Shown in pieces: positions 6,457 through 13,619 of a DNA stretch of 21,133 nucleotides. The translations under genes and the position numbers were made by a program. Source of the DNA: a virus. The stretch is taken from positions 1 to 21,133 of the IMG/VR virus record IMGVR_UViG_3300029448_000530. One strand, written 5' to 3'. Below the pieces are notes generated by a model, which saw nothing but the letters and a program-made list of their open reading frames with translations, ran no database searches and was not told where the DNA came from. Position 1 is the first letter of the stretch; each line of letters opens with the position of its first letter.

Positions 6457-6472
6457 CTCTACTACTAAATAT

Positions 6473-6515
6473 CCCATTGGAGGCTTCGGTCTCCTTTGGG
6501 GTTTATCATTTTTTT
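6473..6515 (+). terminator. Intrinsic terminator after the capsid gene
   Basis: The stem is CCCA..GGAGGC closing a UUCG loop with GUCUCC..UGGG: six pairs next to the loop (6479-6484 with 6489-6494, one of them G-U), a 2x2 U/U internal loop, then four more pairs (6473-6476 with 6497-6500). A T-rich tract with seven or more consecutive T follows (6502-6515). C(UUCG)G loops are a hallmark of stable terminators. Its place matches the T7 late terminator directly after gene 10, where partial read-through lets capsid transcripts exceed downstream tail transcripts. Confidence 0.85.
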
Positions 6516-6535
6516 AAATATATAAAAGGAGCGAT

Positions 6536-9500
6536 ATGTCGCTAGATGTAATTGGAACCCGCACAACTTTACAAGACTCTGTAAATGTGTGCTTGAGTGT
6601 AATCGGGGAAACCCCTGTAAATTCGATAACAGGCTCAAGTCTACCTACACAAGTAGCACTGGCAAAACAAACGCTTCAAGAAGTAAACCGTGATGTTCAA
6701 TCCAAAGGGTGGTGGTTTAACACAAGTAGCTCAGATATAAATATCTATCCGATTGACGCAAACGCGGACGGACAAACTTTAACAAACAACTGGTCTACCG
6801 CAATTCCTGAAGAAGCCCGCCGATATATTACTATTCGCGCCGCGCGTGTACTTCAAAGCCGTTTTGTTAGTAGCGAAGAACTCCATAAATTTTCTTACAA
6901 CGAAGAACTCGTATCTCTTGCAACATTACAAACTGCTAATGTGCGTAGTGGTGGTGGTAATACCAATCAAAGCACTTATACCTTTTCTGCTTTTCCTGCT
7001 GACCTAAAAAACTTAGGTATTGAAGAAGTAATGTTTCTCCAAGGTTCTGCCGAGGAAAAACTTTTAACACTTCGCTTAGGAACAGAGCTTAAACAACAAG
7101 CTAAACTAGCGGCAGAAAAGTTACAAATAGAAAAACAAGTTTTAACAGAGGTTGCACAAGAACTTAAGGTTGACGCAGAGACAGCTTTATTAACCGCACA
7201 AGAATTAAAGGTAGATGCGGAGACCGCCCTTACTAATGACCAAGAAGCTCTAGTTACTCAACAGGCTCTTACAGAAGCTCAAGAAACTACTAGGAAAACA
7301 AGGGAAGCAGAGTTATTAGATACCCAAGAAACTTTGGTAACTCAACAGCAACTAACTGAGGTTCAAGAAACAACTAAACGTACTAGAGAACACGAACTTA
7401 TTGACGCACAAGAAACCTTATTACAGAAACAAATTTTAACCGAAACCGAGCAAGTTGCTAAAGTACAAGAAGAAGTAGATTTACTACAATCACAACAGCT
7501 TAAAGTAGATGCTGAAGAATTATTAATAGATGCACAAAAATCAAAAACTGATGCAGAAGCTGCGTTAATAGCAGACCAAGAAGCTTTAGTAACTCAGCAA
7601 AAACTTACCGAAGTACAAGAAACTACTAAACGCCAAAGAGAAGCTGAGCTACTTGATTCACAAGAATTAAAAGTACAAGAAGAAATTGATTTACTTCAAA
7701 AACAAGATACTAAAATGGATGAAGAGATTGATTTATTACAATCTCAAGATTTAGACGTTCAAGCTGATACTACTTTAAAAGGTAAACAGGGTAGTTTAAT
7801 AGATGCTCAAAAGCTTAAAACTGATGAAGAAACTGATTTATTAGAATCTCAACAATTAAAAACTGACGCTGAAAAACTATTAATAGACGCTCAAGAGTTA
7901 AAGACTGATGCAGAAACTGCCTTATTAACAGCTCAGGAATTAAAAGTAGATAAAGAAACTTTGGATGTACAAGCCGACACTACATTAAAAGGCAAACAGG
8001 GTGCGTTAATAGATTCTCAGGAACTTAAAACTGATGCAGAAAAATTACTTGTTGATGCTCAAGAATTAAAAACAGATGCTGAAACTGCTTTATTAACAGC
8101 AGAGGAATTAAAAACTGATGCCGAAAAACTTCAAGTAGATGCTCAAACAGCTTTGTTAACAGCTCAAGAGTTAAAAGTTGATAAAGAAGTTGTACGAATG
8201 GATGAAGAGATTGATTTATTACAATCTCAAGATTTAGATGTCCAAGCTGACACTACGCTTAAAGGTAAGCAAGGAGCTTTAGTAGACGCTCAAGAACTCA
8301 AAACTGACGCTGAGACTACGCTTACAACTAAGCAAGGTGCTTTAGTAGATGCGCAAGAATTAAAGACTGATGCAGAGAAGTTACAAGTAGACGCTCAGAC
8401 TGCTTTATTAACAGCACAAGAACTTAAAGTAGACAAAGAAACTTTAACTGAAGTCGCTCAAGAACTTAAAATTGATGCGGAAGCTGCTCTTATAACATCG
8501 CAAACAACTACTGACGCAACACAGCGTACTTTAATTGCCGCGCAAGAATTAAAAACAGATGCGGAGACTACACTAACTACTAAACAAGGTGCTTTGGTAG
8601 ACGCTCAAGAACTTAAAACTGATGCTGAAACTAGTCTTACATCTAAACAAGGTTTACTAGTTGATGCCCAAGAATTAAAAACCGATTCGGAAAAATTATT
8701 AGTAGATGCTCAAACTTCACTTACAGCCGACCAAGAACTTAAGACAGTTGCCGAGAAACAATTACTAGAGTCTCAAAAAACCCAAGTAGATACCCAGACT
8801 GCCTTAGAACTAACCGAAGAGAAAGCATACTCCGACGCTATTACTGGTATATCTAGTGGCACAACTTATCGTGACTTCGCGGCAGAGTTAAGAATGATGG
8901 GAGTACAAGAACCTACTTTCTACCAGCTACCTGCTTACAAGAAGAAAGAAGCACTTAAAGACGCTACAAAACTACGTACGTCAACAGCCACAGAAACAGG
9001 CTCAGATGCCATTGAGATAGCGACCGTTAACAACATTAGACGTATGATTGGGGAAGCTCCAATAACCGCTTTAAACGGTGATTCTATGGCTTCTGAAGCC
9101 GTTAGATTACTTCGTAAGACATCTACTGAAATGCAAGGGCGTGGCTGGTGGTTTAATACTGAGTATGATGTTGAGTTTACGGCTGATGGAACTGGACGAA
9201 TAGCTACTTTTGGTATGTTAACTGTTGAGTTAAATGACTACAATACTCGCATAAAAAATGTCAGCGGAACTAAATATCTGTATGATTACAAAACAAAATC
9301 ATACACGACATTTTCAGGAACTACTAAAGGTAAAGTTATCTACGAGCGTTCCTTAGACGACATCCCACAAAAGTTCCAAGAATACCTTGAAGTACGTGTG
9401 GCAATCCTACTAACTGAGATGTACCCCAGAGATGGCGTAGACATCCAGCGTCTTCCTCGTATCGAAAGAGAACTAGAGGCTTACTTTAAGGACAGAGAAA

Positions 9501-9583
9501 ATGATGAAGGAAACTACAGCATCTTCGACAACTATCATACAGCGAGCCGCATTGGAATTAATAGGAACTACGACATAGTATAA
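6536..9583 (+). CDS. Tail tubular protein A (gp11-like) with duplicated domain and giant coiled-coil insertion
   Basis: T7 gp11 (196 residues) forms the adaptor ring between portal and tail nozzle; this protein has 1015. Residues about 826-1015 are a complete gp11-like domain (VNNIRRMIGEAP, GRGWWFNT, DIPQKFQEYLEVR). Residues about 14-130 are a second, shorter copy (VNVCLSVIGETP, SKGWWFNT, AIPEEARRYITIR) lacking much of the middle beta region. Between them, residues 207-766 are 80 heptads with no break in register, of the type AQELKTD AETALLT; three more heptads precede them. A roughly 35-residue module occurs on both sides of the rod: ADLKNLGIEEVMF (154-166) and AELRMMGVQEPTF (783-795). The start has AAAGGAG upstream. 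The gp11 assignment of the C-terminal domain is strong. The rod's role (long appendage or fibre anchor) is inference. Confidence 0.85.
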   Translation: MSLDVIGTRTTLQDSVNVCLSVIGETPVNSITGSSLPTQVALAKQTLQEVNRDVQSKGWWFNTSSSDINIYPIDANADGQTLTNNWSTAIPEEARRYITIRAARVLQSRFVSSEELHKFSYNEELVSLATLQTANVRSGGGNTNQSTYTFSAFPADLKNLGIEEVMFLQGSAEEKLLTLRLGTELKQQAKLAAEKLQIEKQVLTEVAQELKVDAETALLTAQELKVDAETALTNDQEALVTQQALTEAQETTRKTREAELLDTQETLVTQQQLTEVQETTKRTREHELIDAQETLLQKQILTETEQVAKVQEEVDLLQSQQLKVDAEELLIDAQKSKTDAEAALIADQEALVTQQKLTEVQETTKRQREAELLDSQELKVQEEIDLLQKQDTKMDEEIDLLQSQDLDVQADTTLKGKQGSLIDAQKLKTDEETDLLESQQLKTDAEKLLIDAQELKTDAETALLTAQELKVDKETLDVQADTTLKGKQGALIDSQELKTDAEKLLVDAQELKTDAETALLTAEELKTDAEKLQVDAQTALLTAQELKVDKEVVRMDEEIDLLQSQDLDVQADTTLKGKQGALVDAQELKTDAETTLTTKQGALVDAQELKTDAEKLQVDAQTALLTAQELKVDKETLTEVAQELKIDAEAALITSQTTTDATQRTLIAAQELKTDAETTLTTKQGALVDAQELKTDAETSLTSKQGLLVDAQELKTDSEKLLVDAQTSLTADQELKTVAEKQLLESQKTQVDTQTALELTEEKAYSDAITGISSGTTYRDFAAELRMMGVQEPTFYQLPAYKKKEALKDATKLRTSTATETGSDAIEIATVNNIRRMIGEAPITALNGDSMASEAVRLLRKTSTEMQGRGWWFNTEYDVEFTADGTGRIATFGMLTVELNDYNTRIKNVSGTKYLYDYKTKSYTTFSGTTKGKVIYERSLDDIPQKFQEYLEVRVAILLTEMYPRDGVDIQRLPRIERELEAYFKDRENDEGNYSIFDNYHTASRIGINRNYDIV
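7154..8833 (+). repeat. Heptad repeat array, 80 units of 21 bases, inside the tail tubular A gene
   Basis: I split the translation by hand into 40 blocks of 14 residues (80 heptads) with no insertion or deletion. The usual unit begins with Ala, Asp, Ser or Lys followed by Gln or Glu, with Leu at position 4 or 5, as in AQELKTD, AETALLT and KQGALVD. At DNA level many units differ at synonymous sites, but some longer blocks are identical: 42 bases at 7714-7755 recur at 8197-8238. The last heptad is degenerate. As an uninterrupted alpha-helical coiled coil this would span roughly 80 nm. Confidence 0.9.
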
Positions 9584-12500
9584 TGCCATTAATCAATCAA
9601 GCACTACCTAATCTTATTGGAGGCGTTTCTCAACAGCCTGATGTTACACGCTTTGAAGGTCAATGTGAGGCGCAAGAAAACGCGCTGAGTAGCATTGTTG
9701 ACGGTTTAAGTAAACGTCCTCAGACGAAGCACGTTGCGGAGCTGGTAAGTTCTGCTATATCTAATAATAGTTTTACGCATTTTATAAATAGAACAGCGGA
9801 TGAAAAATATGTAGTTATTCACGATGGTAGTTCTCTAAAAGTTTTTAACTTAGATGGAACAAACGCGACTATTGACTCTGCGGCTTCAAAGACTTGTGGA
9901 GAAGGAGAGTATTTATACACAACTAACCCTAAGCAAGATTTAAAAGCTCTTACAATCGGCGACAAAACATTCATCCTTAATAAGAATACAAATGTACTTC
10001 CTGATTATACATCAAGTTCTGCACTACTTTCAAAAGAAGCGGGATTATTTATTAAACAAGGCGATTACGGAAAAAACTATGGTGTATCTTTTTCTGGTAA
10101 TTTTAACACGTCTAACACAAGCGCAGGAATAGCTCGGTGTAACATTGTATTTGAAAGAAAATATCGGAGCCGAACATCTCCTTATGGACACGCTGCTTTT
10201 CAACGATTTTGTATTGGTGTTAAATCGATAAATTTTAATACGTCAGGAACCACCGGACACGGAAGCGCAACAGGCGGTTTTGATTATCTTGCCAATGAAC
10301 CCATAACCATTAACTTACCGGATACTGTTCTTTCGCAAATTATAAATGCCAACGGTACTAATATTCAATATGGGGGTTTATTGTTTGGAACAGATTTGGA
10401 CCCTAGTTCTTCCGTAAGTTCATCTAACGCAAACTTAGATACGTATTCTTTGGGTTCTTTTAGTATTTCAAGCGTAAGTTCGACCGGAGCTATACAAGGA
10501 ATAACAGTTAACAATGGTGGAAAGTATGGGCTTATGAACCATGATTATGACCACGAAAGTTGGGCTTCGGGAGATTTTGTTGTAAAAAACGTAGCAATAA
10601 GTGCGCCTACAGGTGCGGCTCATTACGGAACCGCTACTGTATTAGAAGCGGAAATACAATCAGCACTTAGTGGCGTAAACAACGTTGATACTGAAGTAAT
10701 TATTAATACCCTTATCACTGACAGTAGTGCCACCACCACCTCTTTAAGTGATGTAGGAAATGGTAAAGTGTTTCAAAGCGTTGACCGAACTAACAATGAT
10801 AATTTTGTCGCGCCCGCAGACCATACTACTGCTAATCCCAGAACTGAATTTGAATATAAAAAATCTAACAATCTTTTAATTTTTAGTAGAGCGAGTAATT
10901 TAGGTGATTTTGATATTAGTGCTAATGATGGAATAGGCGGACTAGGTATTGGAGCGTTTTACAAACAAACCAGTGCGATTACAAATTTACCATTATATAA
11001 TAAAAATGGGTTTAGAATTAAAATCGTTGGGGATGCCGATAGCACAGCAGACGAGTATTATGTAAAGTTTGAGACAAAAAATAACGCCCCTTACGGAGAA
11101 GGTAGTTATGTCGAAGATATTGGATACAATGTTTTACAAACAATAGACTCTAACACTTTACCGTTTGCATTAACTTTAAATGCTGAAAATGAGTTTACTT
11201 CTGGTGCGCTGGCTATGGCATCCCGAAAAGTCGGCGATGATACTTCTAATCCAATGCCGTCTTTTGTTAATCGTGCAATAAACGATATATTTATATACAA
11301 AGACAGGTTAGGGTTCTTAACTGAAGACCATATTGTTATGTCTGAAGCTGGCTTAGGAGTGGTAGAAAACGGCGAACTTAAATTTAATTTCTTTAAAACA
11401 ACAGTTACAACATTGTTAGACTCAGCGGCGATTGATGTGACCGTATCGTCAAATAGAGTAACTAATTTAAAAGCCGCCATAGGTTTTCAAGAAAATTTAA
11501 TATTATTTTCGGATAATATGCAGTTTGGTTTAAAAAGTGGAGAGTTACTTACTCCAAATTCGGTGTCAGTAAACCCAATAACTAATTTTGAATTTGACCA
11601 AACTGTTGAACCTTTAGGTTTAGGTTCTTATCTTTACTTTCCATTTCAACGCGGGTCTTTTTCAGGTATTCGAGAGTTTACAGTTAACAGCACTACGGAT
11701 AACTATGACGCTGAAGAAATTACGGAACACATTCCTACATACATACCTTCCGATTTGGAAACAATGGTAGGAAGCACGTCCGAAGATATTATTATAGGGT
11801 TCGCTCCGTCTACACCAAAAACGTTATACATTTACAAATATTTTTGGGGCGGACAAAAAAAACTCCTCAGTGCGTGGTCTAAGTTTCTTCTACCTTTCGA
11901 AGTCCGAGGGTTTGATGTCTTTGAAGGCACTATGTATGTTGTAGGAACGAAAGAAAGCAAAACCCACCTTCTCTCTATGCCCCTTCAAAGTGGACTTAAA
12001 GACACAGGAATGAACTACAATACGTACCTTGATATGCGCAAGGAACAAACTTTAAGCAATGCCACGGCTGTCCCGTTAGGCTTCACAGCGTCCGCTGGTG
12101 ACCGTGTGCAAGTCTGGGATGACGAAGGGCAATCACTTCACGACCAGACACTTACCTCTACAGCGACCTCAGTAACGCTTGGCACTGCACATACAGGCAA
12201 AGTGTTTAGTGGGCTTGCCTACACAATGAAGTATGTGTTCTCCGAGCAGGTGTTTAAACAACAAGCAGGAAACTCTAAAGCTCCTTCTGGATTTACCCGC
12301 GCTCAGATACGTAACGGTGCTTTGTTCTTTAACGACACCCGTGGATTTAAAGTTAAAGTTAAACCTGACAACCGAGATGAAACTACACATACTTTTACAC
12401 CCACACTTATCGGAACAAGCTCTGCTGGAAACATTGAATTAAATAGTGGAAATTTCCGTTTTCCCGTCTTTACAGACGCCCAAGGAACCACCATAACAGT

Positions 12501-12585
12501 AGAGAACGATAGCGCACTCCCTGCTAACTTTAGTAGTGCGGAGTTTGAGACGTTTGTCCACGAGAGGTCGAAGCGGTTTGGATGA
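9583..12585 (+). CDS. Tail tubular protein B / nozzle (gp12-like)
   Basis: This protein forms the hexameric nozzle at the tail tip below the gp11 ring. Its N terminus, LINQALPNLIGGVSQQPDVT then a block ending GLSKRPQTKHV, matches the T7 gp12 pattern (NLKGGISQQPD, GLQKRPP). Later family segments include PSFVNRAINDIFIYKDRLGF and the GQKKLLSAWSKF region. It has 1000 residues against 794 in T7. The extra length appears to lie mainly in residues about 180-430, which are Ser/Thr/Asn/Gly-rich and beta-like. Base composition shifts inside the gene: hand-counted 60-base lines near 10861 and 11461 are about 25% G+C, and the line at 12061 is about 63%. The ATG overlaps the previous TAA (TAATG). Confidence 0.92.
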   Translation: MPLINQALPNLIGGVSQQPDVTRFEGQCEAQENALSSIVDGLSKRPQTKHVAELVSSAISNNSFTHFINRTADEKYVVIHDGSSLKVFNLDGTNATIDSAASKTCGEGEYLYTTNPKQDLKALTIGDKTFILNKNTNVLPDYTSSSALLSKEAGLFIKQGDYGKNYGVSFSGNFNTSNTSAGIARCNIVFERKYRSRTSPYGHAAFQRFCIGVKSINFNTSGTTGHGSATGGFDYLANEPITINLPDTVLSQIINANGTNIQYGGLLFGTDLDPSSSVSSSNANLDTYSLGSFSISSVSSTGAIQGITVNNGGKYGLMNHDYDHESWASGDFVVKNVAISAPTGAAHYGTATVLEAEIQSALSGVNNVDTEVIINTLITDSSATTTSLSDVGNGKVFQSVDRTNNDNFVAPADHTTANPRTEFEYKKSNNLLIFSRASNLGDFDISANDGIGGLGIGAFYKQTSAITNLPLYNKNGFRIKIVGDADSTADEYYVKFETKNNAPYGEGSYVEDIGYNVLQTIDSNTLPFALTLNAENEFTSGALAMASRKVGDDTSNPMPSFVNRAINDIFIYKDRLGFLTEDHIVMSEAGLGVVENGELKFNFFKTTVTTLLDSAAIDVTVSSNRVTNLKAAIGFQENLILFSDNMQFGLKSGELLTPNSVSVNPITNFEFDQTVEPLGLGSYLYFPFQRGSFSGIREFTVNSTTDNYDAEEITEHIPTYIPSDLETMVGSTSEDIIIGFAPSTPKTLYIYKYFWGGQKKLLSAWSKFLLPFEVRGFDVFEGTMYVVGTKESKTHLLSMPLQSGLKDTGMNYNTYLDMRKEQTLSNATAVPLGFTASAGDRVQVWDDEGQSLHDQTLTSTATSVTLGTAHTGKVFSGLAYTMKYVFSEQVFKQQAGNSKAPSGFTRAQIRNGALFFNDTRGFKVKVKPDNRDETTHTFTPTLIGTSSAGNIELNSGNFRFPVFTDAQGTTITVENDSALPANFSSAEFETFVHERSKRFG

Positions 12586-13057
12586 TTTGGTTAAAGAGTA
12601 CAAGAGTGGGTACAAAGTAGTTGTAGCCCACCCACGGCACATCCCTTACTTAGCTGAACATATACGTAAAGAAGACCTTCTTGAAATCTCTTGTTTTAAT
12701 CACAAACCCACTGAGGTTTTCCAAACAGCCTTAGAACAAGATGAGTCTACCTTTACTGTACTTACACCGGACGGAGTGCCCTTTGCAATGTTTGGTGCAG
12801 GTAAGATTGAAGAGGAAACGTATATATGGATGCTTGGTACAGATGATGTACGGAAACACGCAATGGCTTTTATGAAATACTCACGAGAGTGGGTATGGGG
12901 GTTTGTAGGTATATATGAAAAGGTATGTAACTACGTGCACTCAGAAAACAAATTAGCCCTAAAATGGCTCGACTGGTGTGGAGCTGATTTTACAACCCAA
13001 ATAGAAATTAACGGAGAACTTTTCTTTAAATTTGAAATCGAGATGAAAAATGTGTGA
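12578..13057 (+). CDS. gp13-like virion assembly / internal virion protein A (GNAT-like fold)
   Basis: From TTG 12578 the protein has about 159 residues. The C-terminal part, with NYVHSENKLALKWLDWCGADF followed here by a FKFEI-type strand, is typical of the phage Gp13-like/DUF2833 family. That family resembles N-acetyltransferases but is treated as a virion assembly or internal protein. There is no ATG at the N terminus. TTG 12578 (with GAGAGG about ten bases upstream) or TTG 12587 suits the first conserved residues. GTG 12536 would add a 14-residue Arg-rich extension entirely inside gp12 and looks less likely. The gene lies between gp12 and gp14 as in T7 and overlaps the next start by eight bases. 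Confidence 0.75.
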   Translation: MDDLVKEYKSGYKVVVAHPRHIPYLAEHIRKEDLLEISCFNHKPTEVFQTALEQDESTFTVLTPDGVPFAMFGAGKIEEETYIWMLGTDDVRKHAMAFMKYSREWVWGFVGIYEKVCNYVHSENKLALKWLDWCGADFTTQIEINGELFFKFEIEMKNV

Positions 13058-13619
13058 CCCAGTAAGTATAGGAATAGCCGCCGCCCAAACAGGGATGAGC
13101 ATAGGAGCTCAGAAAAAACAAGCTAAGGCGCAAAAACAGGCTCAAAAAGCGGGAATTGAAAGAGAAAATATACGCTTTAGGCAAGAGATGTCAGCCAAAC
13201 GTATTAAGGAAGCACAAGACAATAAAATAGCCGTCAGTGAAATTACCGAAACAATAGAAAAAACCAGACAAGCTAAAGCAACCGCGCGTGTGTCCGCAGG
13301 TGAAGCCGGTGTTAGCGGACAGTCGGTACAACAACTACTAAACAGTTTTGAAAGACAGGAAGCTCAAGCTTTGTTTGCTATTAGTGAACAACAAGCTATG
13401 GGACGCGTGAATACTTTATTACAAGACGAACAATCTATATTTAGCTCAGAGAACCGTATATCTCAAATTAATCAACCTATAGAACAACCCGACTATTTAG
13501 GAGCCGCTGTTAATTTAGCCGGACAAGGTATGGGTATTTACAAAGATGTTAAAGCGCAAGACCTTATGAAATCTCAACTGAAATTAAACGAGTTAAAAAT
13601 AACGGAGATGGGAGGGTAA
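13050..13619 (+). CDS. Internal virion protein B (gp14-like)
   Basis: This 189-residue protein compares with 196 for T7 gp14, an ejected protein that forms the outer-membrane part of the DNA channel. It begins MCDPVSIGIAAAQTGMSIGA, a Cys at position 2 and a small-residue amphipathic helix like the MCW start of T7 gp14. A long Gln/Lys/Glu/Ala helical region follows (about 22-130), then a hydrophobic Gly/Ala segment near residues 148-162 (YLGAAVNLAGQGMGIY). The order gp13-gp14-gp15-gp16 agrees. Its stop is directly followed by the ATG of the gp15-like gene, whose ribosome-binding site (GGGAGGG) lies in the last codons of this gene. Confidence 0.85.
   Translation: MCDPVSIGIAAAQTGMSIGAQKKQAKAQKQAQKAGIERENIRFRQEMSAKRIKEAQDNKIAVSEITETIEKTRQAKATARVSAGEAGVSGQSVQQLLNSFERQEAQALFAISEQQAMGRVNTLLQDEQSIFSSENRISQINQPIEQPDYLGAAVNLAGQGMGIYKDVKAQDLMKSQLKLNELKITEMGG

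Noticed and set aside
6400-6470. Possible gp10A/gp10B-type frameshift at the end of the capsid gene
   Set aside because: No slippery heptamer near the stop, and the terminator begins 17 bases after it, leaving no room for a meaningful extension.
7154-8833. CRISPR-like or VNTR reading of the regular array in the gp11-like gene
   Set aside because: The 21-base period is fully explained by heptad coding, units diverge at synonymous sites, and there are no repeat-spacer alternations.
12536-12577. GTG 12536 as start of the gp13-like gene, adding an Arg-rich N-terminal extension
   Set aside because: The extension lies wholly inside gp12 and has no family support. TTG 12578 or 12587 fits the conserved start better, though I cannot decide between them.
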